A DNA stretch of 64,000 bases from CAVXFB01 sp963760935. GTDB lineage: Bacteria > Planctomycetota > Planctomycetia > Pirellulales > Thermoguttaceae. Where the stretch lies: the NCBI GenBank assembly GCA_963760935.1, contig CAVXFB010000002.1, positions 310,001-374,000 of the forward strand, written 5' to 3'. The notes beneath the pieces are model-generated. The model did no database searches and had not been told where the DNA came from. It worked only from the letters and a program-made list of their open reading frames with translations. Below, one piece after another: positions 9,196-18,898 of this stretch; the first letter of the stretch is position 1, and each line of letters opens with the position of its first letter. The position numbers and the translations under genes were made by a program.

Positions 9196-10314
9196 ATGCA
9201 AAACCTTCGCATCGCAGTCATTGGCGCCGGACGTTTAGGTGGTTTCCACGCTCAGAAGATCGCGCAGCGACGCGATGTGACTCTCGTCGCCGTCGTCGAT
9301 CCGCTGCCGGCCAATCGCCAACGTGTCGCGGCCGAGTGTCACACCGAAGCCCTTGACGATTACTCGGGCCTCATCGGGCGGATCGACGCCGCTGTCATTG
9401 CGGCCCCCACAAGTCTCCATCACACGATTGCCAAGGACTTGCTCCAGGCCGGCGTGCACCTTCTGGCGGAAAAGCCGCTTTGCGCTAGCCGTGCAGATGC
9501 CGACGAGTTGGTCTCGCTTGCGCGACGCCGCGGCGTCGTTCTGCAGGTTGGTCACGTCGAACGCTTCAATCCGGCTTTCAGCGCCGCGGCCTCGAAACTG
9601 GCCGATCCCAAGTATATCGAAGCCGTTCGAGCCACCGGAATAACGCTCCGCTCGACCGACGTCGGTGTGGTGCTCGACCTGATGATCCATGACATCGATC
9701 TAGTCCTGTCGCTGGTCAAGAGCACGCTGCGGAAGGTCGATGCCCTGGGCGTATCTGTGCTCGGTGGCCATGAGGACGTGGCCAATGCTCGACTTGAGTT
9801 TGAGTGCGGCTGCGTGGCAACACTTTCGGCGTCCCGCGTCAGCTACGAGGCGGTGCGACGCATGCAGGTCTGGTCCGACCGATCGTTCGGCAGCATTGAT
9901 TTCGCCGCTCGCACGGCAACGCTCGTCCATCCCAGCGAAACACTCGTGCGACGCCAGTTCTGCGTCGACCGACTGTCGCCCGACGAACTTGATCATCACC
10001 GCCAGCACTTTGCCGAAGAACACCTGCCGCAGGAGCAACTTAAGCACGACGCCGTCGATGCACTGGCGCTAGAAATTGACGATTTTGTGGAGTCAATTCG
10101 TGCGAATCGCGAGCCGCGCGTCAACGGTGAGGCGGGCCGCGATGCCTTGGCTGTTGCCGAGCAGATCATCGATCGCATCCACGCTCACTGCTGGGACGCT
10201 GCGCCCGACGGCCTTGCAGGTCCCTTGGCCCAGCCCCGCCGCCACGTCATCCCCTCGCCGCATTTTGATCTTCCGGCGATTCACACGCCGATCGTCCACG
10301 AGAAGGCGGGATAG
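9196..10314 (+). CDS. Gfo/Idh/MocA family oxidoreductase
   Basis: NAD(P)-dependent sugar oxidoreductase of 372 residues. The Rossmann start IAVIGAGRLGGFHAQKIA binds the cofactor, and the active-site motif LAEKPLCAS around residue 90 holds the conserved Lys. The C-terminal alpha/beta domain is complete. The start overlaps no other gene; an ATG at 9196 follows a repeat region. Genes of this family next to lpxA can encode enzymes that oxidise UDP-GlcNAc (GnnA type) to place amide-linked chains on lipid A. The partner aminotransferase GnnB is not present nearby, so that role is only a hypothesis. It may instead act on another nucleotide sugar. Confidence 0.85.
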   Translation: MQNLRIAVIGAGRLGGFHAQKIAQRRDVTLVAVVDPLPANRQRVAAECHTEALDDYSGLIGRIDAAVIAAPTSLHHTIAKDLLQAGVHLLAEKPLCASRADADELVSLARRRGVVLQVGHVERFNPAFSAAASKLADPKYIEAVRATGITLRSTDVGVVLDLMIHDIDLVLSLVKSTLRKVDALGVSVLGGHEDVANARLEFECGCVATLSASRVSYEAVRRMQVWSDRSFGSIDFAARTATLVHPSETLVRRQFCVDRLSPDELDHHRQHFAEEHLPQEQLKHDAVDALALEIDDFVESIRANREPRVNGEAGRDALAVAEQIIDRIHAHCWDAAPDGLAGPLAQPRRHVIPSPHFDLPAIHTPIVHEKAG

Positions 10315-10416
10315 ACAACGCCACGCACACCACGGGCGCATTGGGCTGCTCCCGTTTCTGCAAGTGCATTGGCATTTCGGCCAGACACTTGTAGTGGGAA
10401 TGCCACGCGATCGGGC

Positions 10417-11256
10417 TCATACCAATAGGAGCGCCGCAAGTATGGCGGGCAGGTATACCAACGAGGACCGCAAAAGGCATTGCGAAGATCGATCATCGTG
10501 GCGGCGGGCGAACCAGATCGATGCGGCGAGATACCCGATGCCCAGCACGATCGCGACGACGCAGTAGGTCGCGCTAGCCAGACCGACAAACCACGGAATC
10601 ATGCTGATCGGCAACAACGCCGCCGCGCCGAGCACCGCCCAAAACCCTGCGCTACGGCCGGTGGGATCGGTCGCCGCAGCCACTCGCACGCCCGCCGCCG
10701 CGAACTCGCGACGATAGCGCCAACCGATGGCCATCGAATGCGGAAACTGCCAGAAGTACAGAATGCCGAAGAGCACGAGGGTTAGGTGCAACGAACTGCC
10801 AACCGCCGCGGCCGCCCCCAGAAGCACGGGCGCGGCGCCGGCCGCCGCTCCAATCGGCGTCTGCCAAGCGCTGCGCGTCTTTAGCGGCGTATAAATCGCC
10901 ACGTAGACAAACCAAGCGCCCGCCGCCAGCAGCGTCATCGTCAGAGTGGTGGCCAGCGCTAAGTATGCCAGCCCACCGATTGTCGTCAGCACGCCAAACT
11001 CGGTGACCTGCCGGCAACTCAGTCGTCCGGCCGGGAGCGGACGACCCGCTGTGCGCGGCATCTTCGCATCGCCACGGCATTCCAGACGCTGATTCAAGGC
11101 CATTGCGCCGATGATGACCAGACCCGCGCCAAACAAGGCGTGAGCGACGTCGCGCCAATCCGGGGTGGTTTCGGCGGTGGTCCACGCCGAGACGGCCATC
11201 GCCACCAGAACCAGGGCCGTGATCCGCGGCCGTATCAATCGCCAATAATCTATCAC
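10417..11256 (-). CDS. ctaB: protoheme IX farnesyltransferase (heme O synthase)
   Basis: UbiA-family membrane prenyltransferase that adds a farnesyl group to heme B to make heme O for cytochrome oxidase. The first Asp-rich region appears as NQRLECRGDAKMPRTAGRPL, the standard CtaB signature in slightly altered form. Many hydrophobic segments follow (about 7-9), with the second conserved region YTPLKTRSAWQTPIGAAAGA. Length (279 residues) is normal. The start ATG overlaps the stop of ctaA (ATGA), showing translational coupling, and the pair form the heme A pathway. The oxidase subunits themselves are outside the window. Confidence 0.9.
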   Translation of the reverse strand: MIDYWRLIRPRITALVLVAMAVSAWTTAETTPDWRDVAHALFGAGLVIIGAMALNQRLECRGDAKMPRTAGRPLPAGRLSCRQVTEFGVLTTIGGLAYLALATTLTMTLLAAGAWFVYVAIYTPLKTRSAWQTPIGAAAGAAPVLLGAAAAVGSSLHLTLVLFGILYFWQFPHSMAIGWRYRREFAAAGVRVAAATDPTGRSAGFWAVLGAAALLPISMIPWFVGLASATYCVVAIVLGIGYLAASIWFARRHDDRSSQCLLRSSLVYLPAILAALLLV

Positions 11257-12356
11257 GACGGATCTGACGTGGGTTGACTTTCAGAGGACAGGGCTCGGCA
11301 GCAACGCGTCGACCACATGGCCAGGTTTAGCGCGGCAATGAGCGCCAGCGATCCGACTGCGGCGTGCGCAGTCGTCAGCAACACCAACAGGCGGCCTTGG
11401 GCGAGGATGGATGATTGCAACGGCCAAATCCATTGTGTGAACCAGGTGGGCCATCCGTAGTTTGTTACCCACGTAGCGCCCGCCAGCACCAATTGAACCG
11501 AAACGATGGCTGCAAGCCACCACGCCCGCCCAGCGAGCGACGCCCGAGGGCCGGCTGGCCGGCGTTCAGCCACCCAAAGCCAAACGACTCCGACGGCAAT
11601 CAGTCCCGCGTTGATCACTTTCAGCCAGACCAACAGTTCGAACCATGTGGCGACTTGGTCCATGCAAAGCGTCTTCATCCAGCCGGGCAAGTTAGCCCCG
11701 GCGAAGGCCGCTTCGGCCGACGGGCGTCGCAACAGTGCGCCAAAAATAATCTCCAAGTAAATTGCCGCTGTGACGATCCAAGCCAGCCGCGATAGAAGAT
11801 GGCTTCCGTCGACTTTTGGGAGCGGGGCAGGGGGGGAGTGCGGTTCTGCGCCTTGTAAAGTTGCCCGCCACTTTGTCGAGGTCCACGTCACCACGGCGGC
11901 ACACAGGGCGAAATAGAGCGCGGCCGTGCAACCGTGGACCCGCGCCAGCACGCGGTCGTCGGCCAGCACCCGCAAGCCTCCCAGCGTTCCCTGGGCGACC
12001 ACCCCGAGCACAATCGCTGCGCCGACCCACCGCATCCATTTCCGGCCATCCGATAGCCATAGCGATACGGCCAATGTGATCGCCAGGAGCCCGGCCAACT
12101 GTGCCAGAAGGCGGTGACCGTGCTCTAGAAAGACATCCCAAACGGCCAGCCAGAGCGTAATTGGGTAAAACCAATAGCTGTTGGTCGTGGGCCAGTCGGG
12201 CACGGCCATGCCCGCCTCATACGTCGTTACCGTCCCCCCCATCCAAATTAACGGAAAGATCGTGATGGCCAGCGCCCAGGCAAGGCGATGCGGCCACGGA
12301 TTGACCGGTGACGAGTGCGCCGAGACACGTTCAGAAGCAGTTGGGAGCGACTTCAC
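11253..12356 (-). CDS. ctaA: heme A synthase (COX15/CtaA)
   Basis: Multi-pass membrane enzyme that converts heme O to heme A. It shows about eight transmembrane segments and conserved His residues in EHGHRLLAQLAG and RVHGCTAALYF, plus TTAHAAVGS near the end. The early motif MGGTVTTYEAGMAVPDWP is characteristic. The GTG at 12356, with GGGGGAAG about nine bases upstream, is the preferred start; an upstream in-frame ATG at 12458 would add 34 residues without family character. The stop overlaps the ctaB start. A cytosolic or periplasmic loop of about 25 residues in the middle is Pro-rich. Confidence 0.9.
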   Translation of the reverse strand: MKSLPTASERVSAHSSPVNPWPHRLAWALAITIFPLIWMGGTVTTYEAGMAVPDWPTTNSYWFYPITLWLAVWDVFLEHGHRLLAQLAGLLAITLAVSLWLSDGRKWMRWVGAAIVLGVVAQGTLGGLRVLADDRVLARVHGCTAALYFALCAAVVTWTSTKWRATLQGAEPHSPPAPLPKVDGSHLLSRLAWIVTAAIYLEIIFGALLRRPSAEAAFAGANLPGWMKTLCMDQVATWFELLVWLKVINAGLIAVGVVWLWVAERRPAGPRASLAGRAWWLAAIVSVQLVLAGATWVTNYGWPTWFTQWIWPLQSSILAQGRLLVLLTTAHAAVGSLALIAALNLAMWSTRCCRALSSESQPTSDPS

Positions 12357-12783
12357 GGTTGAGACACTTCCCCCGAGGCATGTGGTTAGGGTCGCATTAT
12401 AACAGACCCTTGCCGAAGTGGACTGTGCCGGGGATTGTCGGTCGGCAAAATGCGGCATCGCGAAGTGGACACTTTGGCAAATAGGACTTGGTCAAGTGCC
12501 CGCTTTCTAGGCACTCTACCGGCTGCCACGATAGCGCGCAGTCGTGCCTCAACTTGAGGCAGCATGCATGCATTGATGTAATTGCTTGCATCGAAACGAG
12601 ATACGACGCACCCTTGACTTCCTGTGATGATTCCGCAGAGACGAGCGGCCTGTTGAATGTGATGTACGAGACTTCTCCAGACGCCGACCAGCACGATTGA
12701 GTCGCCGTTTGGATCAGACGACAATCGGCCCACGGAGAGTAGATCGACCTGCGAAGAGGCACCACAGCCCGAAGGAGTGAGAC
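12357..12783. other. divergent intergenic region, 427 bp
   Basis: Between ctaA (minus) and the RHH-domain gene (plus). It contains the short palindrome GCCTCAACTTGAGGC (about 12546-12560). Nothing coding or RNA-like was recognised. The ribosome-binding site of the next gene, GAAGGAG, is at 12770-12776. Confidence 0.35.
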
Positions 12784-13167
12784 ATGATTCCGACCGAAAA
12801 ACAATTGGAAGTCCGGCAAACGGCAGCGCAGATCTATGCCCGTCGTCCCGATTGGGTCACGTTCTACCGCGAGACATTGGGGCTGCGCGGTATCGTGCGG
12901 CACGCCTTTTCGACGCGGGAAATGCTGGCCGCCTTTGAGCAGACGGACGCTTACCAAGAAATCCTGCAACTATTGACCAAGCTGCGGGAGAATGGGGTCG
13001 CGGCTCCAGAGGAGGAAGAAACCCGCGTTATCACGGTGCGGCTGCCCAAGAGCCTCCACGAGACGCTTCGCGTCGAGGCCCATGAGCACTGCACGAGCAT
13101 GAACAAGCTTTGCATCTCTAAGCTTCTGCAATTCATCGATAGCAGCAACGTGCCGACCGAGACCTAG
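12784..13167 (+). CDS. HicB/RHH-type DNA-binding protein
   Basis: Protein of 127 residues. The C-terminal 50 residues read ITVRLPKSLHETLRVEAHEH, then TSMNKLCISKLLQFID, which is the ribbon-helix-helix fold seen at the end of HicB-like antitoxins and related repressors. The N-terminal part is helical and of unknown type (TFYRETLGLRGIVRHAF). A strong GAAGGAG lies 7 bases before the ATG. No HicA or other toxin is adjacent, so it is more likely a solitary regulator than half of a toxin-antitoxin pair. Its DNA target is unknown. Confidence 0.7.
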   Translation: MIPTEKQLEVRQTAAQIYARRPDWVTFYRETLGLRGIVRHAFSTREMLAAFEQTDAYQEILQLLTKLRENGVAAPEEEETRVITVRLPKSLHETLRVEAHEHCTSMNKLCISKLLQFIDSSNVPTET

Positions 13168-13488
13168 ATTCTCGTGCCAACCATCGCGTAGCGTATTGGA
13201 TTCACGGCCCTTATCGGGCATGCGTTTCTAATCGCAACTCTGGACCAGCATCCAAATCTCGGCGGGTATTGTGTAACCACTTGGTGCTATTGTCTCGCGA
13301 AGCCGGCGTGCGAATGATGATGCTGAAGGTCACGACGAACCAGGGCGGTTCGATACCGGTTGTACGGTAAATAGTCATAGGCCCTGACTGTTGTGGCCTT
13401 CGTTTTTTCTTGATAATTCGTGGTGGACCGGCCTTAGCCTGACCCCGCCGCTGCCGTATCTCGCCGGCTCGCGGTCCTCTTCGCCCAA
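13168..13488. other. intergenic region, no feature seen
   Basis: About 320 bases between the RHH gene and the citrate synthase promoter candidate. No coding frame with protein-like composition and no clear RNA or repeat was recognised. Confidence 0.3.
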
Positions 13489-13516
13489 TTGATTTTGCCG
13501 CTGTTGCAGCTATCAT
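13489..13516 (+). promoter_or_regulatory. candidate sigma-70-type promoter for citrate synthase
   Basis: TTGATT (13489-13494) and TATCAT (13511-13516) are separated by 16 bases and lie about 45 bases before the citrate synthase start. The match to the housekeeping consensus is fair but not perfect. Planctomycete promoters are poorly characterised, so this is tentative. Confidence 0.35.
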
Positions 13517-13559
13517 AAGGGATTCGCAGTTTTGGCAGATAACTTTCGGGGGGGTGGCT

Positions 13560-14846
13560 ATGTCGCAAAAAGCGGTCCTGACCGTTGATGATCAGCAGAT
13601 CGAATTGCCCGTATTCACTGGGTCGGAGGGGGAACGGGCCGTCGACATTACCCAGTTGCGCGAGCAGACCGGGCTGGTCACCTACGACCCATCGCTGGGC
13701 AATACCAGCGTTTGCCGTAGCGACATTACGTTTATTGACGGCGACAAAGGCATCCTCCGCTATCGCGGCATCCCCATCGACCAGTTTACGGCCACGCCGA
13801 ACTTCGTCGAAACCGCATGGATGCTCATCTTTGGTCGCCTGCCGAAGCGGGAAGAACTGGCGCGATTCAGCGACCTGCTGACATCCAACGAGCTGTTGCA
13901 TGAGGGGGTCAAGCACCAGTTCCAGCACATTCCGCCCGACGCCCCGCCGATGGCCATTCTGTCGGCCACGCTGAGTAATCTGGCCTGTTACCACCAGGAG
14001 TTCTTTGCGCTGGAGGATGAGGAGTCGCTCGAAGAACTGGCCGCCCGGCTGATTAGCAAGGTCCGCACGATCGCGGCCTTTTCGTACCGCCGCTCGTTGG
14101 GCCTGCCGTTCAACTACCCGGATCCGAACCTGCGCTACTGCGCCAATTTCCTGCACATGATGTTCTCGCTGCCCCACCAGCAGTACATGATCACGCGGGA
14201 AGTCGAAGATGCCCTGAACCTGCTCTTCATTCTCCACGCCGATCACGAACAGAACTGTAGCACGTCGACCGTCCGCGTCGTCGGTTCGGCGAAGGCCAAC
14301 CTGTTCGCCTCGTGTGCCGCGGGTGTTTGCGCTCTATGGGGACCGCTGCACGGCGGCGCCAATGTCGAGGTGATGGAGATGCTCCGTCGCATCCTTCGCG
14401 GCGGTCTGTCGCCCGAGGATTGCATCCACGACGCCAAGGACAAGACCAATCCCTTTCGGCTTTATGGTTTCGGCCACCGCATCTATCGGAACTACGATCC
14501 GCGGGCGAAGATCCTCAAAGAGGCGTGCGACAAGGTCTTCGCTCAAATGAAGCGCAAGGACCCTCTCTTGGATATTGCGCGGAAGCTCGAAGAGCTGGCG
14601 CTGGCCGACCCGTACTTCATCGAGCGGAAACTGTATCCGAACGTCGATTTCTATAGCGGCATTCTTTTGCGGGCGATGGGCATACCCACCAACATGTTCA
14701 CCGTTTGCTTCGCCATTGGACGGCTGCCCGGCTGGATCGCTCAGTGGAAAGAGCAGCACGACGATCCGACGACGAAAATCTTGCGCCCCCGGCAAATCTA
14801 TACCGGTCCCAACGAGACGAACTACGTCCCGATGGATAAACGCTGA
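13560..14846 (+). CDS. gltA: citrate synthase
   Basis: Condenses acetyl-CoA and oxaloacetate to citrate at the entry to the TCA cycle. The full-length type II citrate synthase has 428 residues with an N-terminal beta domain (KAVLTVDDQQIELPVFTGSE). Catalytic residues are seen in GPLHGGANVEV (first His), YGFGHRIYRNYDPRA (second His) and LYPNVDFYSG (Asp). ATG at 13560 follows a G-rich ribosome-binding stretch; GTG two codons earlier is an alternative. It is monocistronic by spacing, with a promoter candidate upstream. The only other TCA enzyme in the window is fumarase, about 10 kb away. Confidence 0.95.
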   Translation: MSQKAVLTVDDQQIELPVFTGSEGERAVDITQLREQTGLVTYDPSLGNTSVCRSDITFIDGDKGILRYRGIPIDQFTATPNFVETAWMLIFGRLPKREELARFSDLLTSNELLHEGVKHQFQHIPPDAPPMAILSATLSNLACYHQEFFALEDEESLEELAARLISKVRTIAAFSYRRSLGLPFNYPDPNLRYCANFLHMMFSLPHQQYMITREVEDALNLLFILHADHEQNCSTSTVRVVGSAKANLFASCAAGVCALWGPLHGGANVEVMEMLRRILRGGLSPEDCIHDAKDKTNPFRLYGFGHRIYRNYDPRAKILKEACDKVFAQMKRKDPLLDIARKLEELALADPYFIERKLYPNVDFYSGILLRAMGIPTNMFTVCFAIGRLPGWIAQWKEQHDDPTTKILRPRQIYTGPNETNYVPMDKR

Positions 14847-15026
14847 AGGCGCGATCGCGCGTTGCCCGAATAAGAGACGAGGACGGGGAGTTCCGTCTCT
14901 GGGCACTCACGGACGAAATGCCGCCAAACATCGTAGGAGGTATCTGCCGAAGCCGATTAGGTAATCGGTCTCTCGGCGGCTGTAATCGCTTCCTGCAAGA
15001 GTCAATCACCACATGGCGAACCGACC

Positions 15027-16011
15027 GTGATACGGCCTCTCGTGCTGAGCCTGGCGATTGCCGTCGCCTCGACGGCGTGGGGGCAATCTCTATTCACGTC
15101 CGCCCCTTCGTTCGGCGGCCCGAATCCCGCCGTGGTCCGCGTGGTCGTGTCGGATCGAGATGGCACCTCCCTCGGTTCCGGATCGCTGGTGGCTGTTAAC
15201 GAATCGTCCGGACTGGTTTTGACCAATTGGCACGTAGTGCGCGACGCGGCTGGACCGATCATCGTCGTGTTCCCCGACGGATTTCGTTCGGGCGCGTACC
15301 TGTTGCGGACCGACCGCGATTGGGACCTTGCCGCGCTGGCCATTCGACGCCCGAATGTTGCCCCGATCGCAATTTCGAACGTGGCCCCACGGCCAGGCGA
15401 GGAATTGACAATTGCCGGATACGGCAGCGGTTTGTATCGTGCGGTTACCGGGCGCTGCACCCAATACGTCTCGCCCGGCGGCAATCAACCCTTCGAGATG
15501 GTTGAGTTGGCTGCGCCGGCGCGGAACGGCGATTCGGGCGGGCCGATCCTCAACAAGCGGGGAGAGTTGGCCGGCGTCCTGTTCGGCTCGTCGTTCGGCC
15601 GAACGGCCGGCAGCTATTGCGGCCGCCTGCGTTGGTTTCTACGCGCCCGTCGACGCCGATTTCCAACGCATTTCCGCGCAAGCCATGTTGGCTCAGCAGT
15701 CGCGCAGGCGCCGCGCCCAAGTGGCCGCCATTCCCAGTGTGCCAAGTGCGCCAACGACAGTCGCGATCCCTGCCGGCATGACGACCGTCGAAGCTAATCG
15801 GCAGCCGGCTGCGGCGCGGCTCGCTCCGGTTTCGACCTTTCCGCAGGTCGGCGGTTCGACTCAGGCCACTGTCGCACCCGTCGCGGCGATTCCGGCGACA
15901 CCGGCCGGTCGGTTGCCGAGCACGGACCAGATCAAAACCATTCTCGCGGCCATCGGCGTTCTCGCCGTGCTGTTCCACGCGATGCGCCTATTGGGCAGCG
16001 TAGTGGGCTAG
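15027..16011 (+). CDS. trypsin-like serine protease with C-terminal membrane anchor (frameshifted)
   Basis: S1-type protease with a signal peptide (LVLSLAIAVASTAWGQ). The catalytic triad is visible: His in LTNWHVVRD, Asp in DRDWDLAALAI and Ser in RNGDSGGPILN. Near 15637 a run of three T appears to contain one base too many. Before it the frame reads to GRLRW, and after it FYAPVDADFQRISAQA continues in the next frame. The C-terminal part is a Pro/Ala-rich linker ending in a hydrophobic helix (TILAAIGVLAVLFHAMRLLG) that probably anchors it in the membrane. The substrate is unknown. It could be degenerate, but the rest of the reading frame is intact. Confidence 0.75.
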
Positions 16012-16110
16012 TGCGTGTCGCACGAACGTGCAGCGTTACTGGCGACGTGATTCCACCGTTCTAAAATCGATCTAGACGCTACACAATTCCGAAATGCGCT
16101 CTAAATGCCC

Positions 16111-16835
16111 TTAACGGCCGATGTCCATATCCTCGCCGAAGTAATGTTTGCGGGCTTCCGGATTGGCCAGCACTTGGTCGGGTTTCCCGTGGCAGAGGAC
16201 CTTGCCCGATCGAATCACGTAGCTGCGGTCGGTGATCTGCAACGTCTCGCGAACCTGATGGTCGGTGATGAGGATCGCAATGCCTTCATCGCGTAGGCCG
16301 CGAATGATCTTTTGGATGCTTGCGATCGTGACCGGATCGATTCCGGTGAAGGGCTCGTCGAGAAGAATGATCTTCGGATTCGAGACCAGGCAGCGGGCGA
16401 TTTCCAATCGGCGCCGCTCGCCGCCGCTAAGCGACAGAGCAACCGACTTGCGCAGCCGCAAAATGTCGAATTGCTCCAGCAGTTCCTTGCAGCGGCGATT
16501 GCGAGTCTTGCGGTCGAAGCCCAGAAGCTCCATCACGCCCAACAGGTTCTTCTCCACGGTGAGCTTGCGAAAAACGCTCGATTCCTGGGCCAAATAGCCC
16601 ATGCCTCCTTCGCGGCGCGAAGATACATCGGCCAGTCGGTAATGTCGACGCCGTCAAGCTTCACGCGGCCGGCGTTGGGCACGATCATCCCGCACGTCAT
16701 GCGGAAGCTGGTGGTCTTGCCGGCGCCGTTGGGTCCCAGCAATCCCACGATCTCACCGCTATTGACGCGGAAATTAACCCCGTCAACCACCTTCCGTGTA
16801 CCGTAGATTTTCACCAGTCCTTTGGCTTCAAGCAT
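16111..16835 (-). CDS. lptB: LPS export ABC transporter ATP-binding protein LptB (frameshifted)
   Basis: ATPase that powers LPS extraction by the LptBFG complex at the inner membrane. Walker A (GPNGAGKTT) is in the first frame. After a one-base loss near 16615, which turns the expected REGGMGYLAQE into an out-of-frame read, the second frame carries the Q loop (YLAQESSVFRKL), signature LSGGERRR, Walker B IILLDEPF and H-loop ITDHQV. The corrected length is about 241 residues, normal for LptB. It lies downstream of two signal peptidase genes on the same strand. Together with lpxC, lpxA and the Skp-like protein it supports an LPS-bearing outer membrane. Confidence 0.88.
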
Positions 16836-16937
16836 GAAGGAGGGATTCGGGGCTAGGGATTAGGAATTAGAAATAGAGATATTGGTTGATGCGTAGGGCT
16901 AGTTTGCCGAACACCGGCCGCTGCTGATCGCCGGCGC

Positions 16938-18689
16938 TTATCTCACCAGCCTCATGCGGGCAAAATTGGGAAAGTATGGGAACGGAATGTGAACGTAGGG
17001 AAGCTCGTCCCAGGAGTGCGGCCAGTAGACGAACAATGCCTTGCCAATCAGTAAGTCGCGCGGCACCCAATAGTTGTCGGGCCCCCATAGCCGCCCGTCT
17101 TTGCTCTTGGCGCTATTGTCACCGAGGACGAAGAACTGGTCGGCGTGCAAAGCAAAATCAACGTGCTGGATCGACGGCACGATTGCCGCCTGCGGATATG
17201 CCTCGCCCGGCCGAAAGCGAATGTCGCAAAACTCAGTGGCTCTGGGGGCGCTCGGGTCGCCGCGCATCGCCAAGTAGTAGATGTCGCGATAGATGGCCAG
17301 ATGGCTCAGCCGCATTTTCGCGCCGACCGATGCCACGCCGACCGGCTCCAGGTCGCTCTGGTCCGGCAAATGGTTGCCCAGGTCATCGTAGCTTGTCGGT
17401 GCATCAAATGGCACGACGCTTCCGTCGACCCAGAGCCGCAGTTCGTTGTCGCAATTCGAGAAGCGCAAATCGTAGCGCCCCGGTGCACGAATGCTCGTGT
17501 GCGCGGTTGGTCGGAACTCCGCCATATCGGCGCCGCTAATCGCAAGCGTCGCCACGCCTGTGGCAACGTTAATGCGGCAAAGGAATTGTCGGCCCCCTTT
17601 GCGAAGTTCCAATAACAGCTCGCCGTCGCGACTTTCCACGTCGGCCGTACAGCTTACGGCCAGATCTCCCACCCAGTGCTGGCCAAAACTATCGGGTTCC
17701 GGTTCGGACCTGGTTGAATTGGTGTTGTAGGCCGTGAAATCGGTAATCAATTGAGGGGCAACGTTTGGATGCGAGCGATCACCATTCTGTAGGACGTCGA
17801 CCCATTGTTGGTACGATGGAACGCGGTGATGATAGCGCAACCAATGCGCGTCGGAGCCCGCGCCGTCAATTTGAAACGTCGTGGAATCATCCGACGCCCA
17901 TCCGCCGGCGGCGCTGCCATCGCGCCCGGGTTCGGCCTGCCAACGTGCCGGCCAGCCATACTCGGCAATTCGCGACATGTAATCGTTGTTGAACACCGGC
18001 TGCATCATGGCCAGCAGCTTCTTCGGCGCCTTCCGCGCGATGTGAAACGCTTCGGAACCGCGGGCAATCCACAAGTCGCCGTGCTGAATTCGAACTGTTT
18101 CGCCCGGCAAGCCCACCAGACGCTTGATGAAATTCGTGCGGGCGTCGCTTCGTTGGGCGGCGGGCATCGAAAGCGGATCGCCGGGGAACTTGAATACGAT
18201 GACGTCAAATCGCTTCGGGTCGCCCAACTGGTAGGCAAACTTCTCCACCAGGATGCGATCGCCATTGTAGGACGGATATTTGTTCGACTCCAAATTGTCA
18301 TCCGTGTAGCGGCACATGGGGCAAGTGCCGGATTCCGTCGCCCGATCCTCCCGCAGCGCGCCCGAGTCCTGATCCACCTCGTCGCTAGCGCTGACCTGAT
18401 ACGGGCAGCCACACTTCGGACAGACGAGGTCCTTATGTCGCCCCATTAGCGTCGGCGCCATCGAGCCAGTCGGAATGACGAACGCCTCGGCCTCGAATGT
18501 GCGAAACAAGAACGCCAGCACGATGGCGATGACCACCGACTCGATCGTCTCACGGATGGCCGCCGGCGACGGGACATGGCGGGAAATCGGATCGCCTGCC
18601 GCAGCATGGCCCGATCGCTGTTGCTCGCGGCTCGCCGGCCCTTCCGATGGGGATAATGATTTTAGATAGGGTGATTTACGTTTGCTCAT
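16938..18689 (-). CDS. lepB: signal peptidase I with inserted domains (copy 1)
   Basis: Membrane serine protease (S26) that removes signal peptides, 583 residues against the usual 200-320. One N-terminal transmembrane helix (about 50-63) is followed by box B with the nucleophile Ser76 (IPTGSMAPTL), box C GDRILVEKF, box D with the general base Lys189 (FIKRLVGLPGE) and box E GDNSAKSKDGRLWG. Two insertions are unusual. A Cys4 zinc-ribbon-like pair (CPKC and CPMC) lies between boxes B and C. A block of about 300 residues between D and E ends in LRLWVDGSVV-type strands resembling a concanavalin-like beta-sandwich. A paralogue lies immediately upstream. Confidence 0.9.
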   Translation of the reverse strand: MSKRKSPYLKSLSPSEGPASREQQRSGHAAAGDPISRHVPSPAAIRETIESVVIAIVLAFLFRTFEAEAFVIPTGSMAPTLMGRHKDLVCPKCGCPYQVSASDEVDQDSGALREDRATESGTCPMCRYTDDNLESNKYPSYNGDRILVEKFAYQLGDPKRFDVIVFKFPGDPLSMPAAQRSDARTNFIKRLVGLPGETVRIQHGDLWIARGSEAFHIARKAPKKLLAMMQPVFNNDYMSRIAEYGWPARWQAEPGRDGSAAGGWASDDSTTFQIDGAGSDAHWLRYHHRVPSYQQWVDVLQNGDRSHPNVAPQLITDFTAYNTNSTRSEPEPDSFGQHWVGDLAVSCTADVESRDGELLLELRKGGRQFLCRINVATGVATLAISGADMAEFRPTAHTSIRAPGRYDLRFSNCDNELRLWVDGSVVPFDAPTSYDDLGNHLPDQSDLEPVGVASVGAKMRLSHLAIYRDIYYLAMRGDPSAPRATEFCDIRFRPGEAYPQAAIVPSIQHVDFALHADQFFVLGDNSAKSKDGRLWGPDNYWVPRDLLIGKALFVYWPHSWDELPYVHIPFPYFPNFARMRLVR

Positions 18690-18865
18690 AGGGTAGGTCT
18701 AAATAAAACTGCGGATGACCGAAAGTGGTGCGTGGCCGAAAACCACGCAATTGCGGGCGGTCTTCGCCCGCCGCCACTTTTGCTATTGTGTGAACATATT
18801 TAGTGTGCGTTAAACGCACCAACTTGGGCCTTCGTGCGTCTCACGTACCTAAATCGCTCTGGTGC

Positions 18866-18882
18866 GGCACACGGCGTGTGCC
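18866..18882. repeat. 17-bp palindrome between signal peptidase genes
   Basis: GGCACACGGCGTGTGCC is a near-perfect palindrome. The same motif type recurs at 27857-27913, and related GTGCGTCTCACGCAC-type hairpins lie at 18833-18846 and 55281-55297. This is a dispersed intergenic palindrome family of unknown function. Confidence 0.6.
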
Positions 18883-18898
18883 AATTACGGACGCACTT

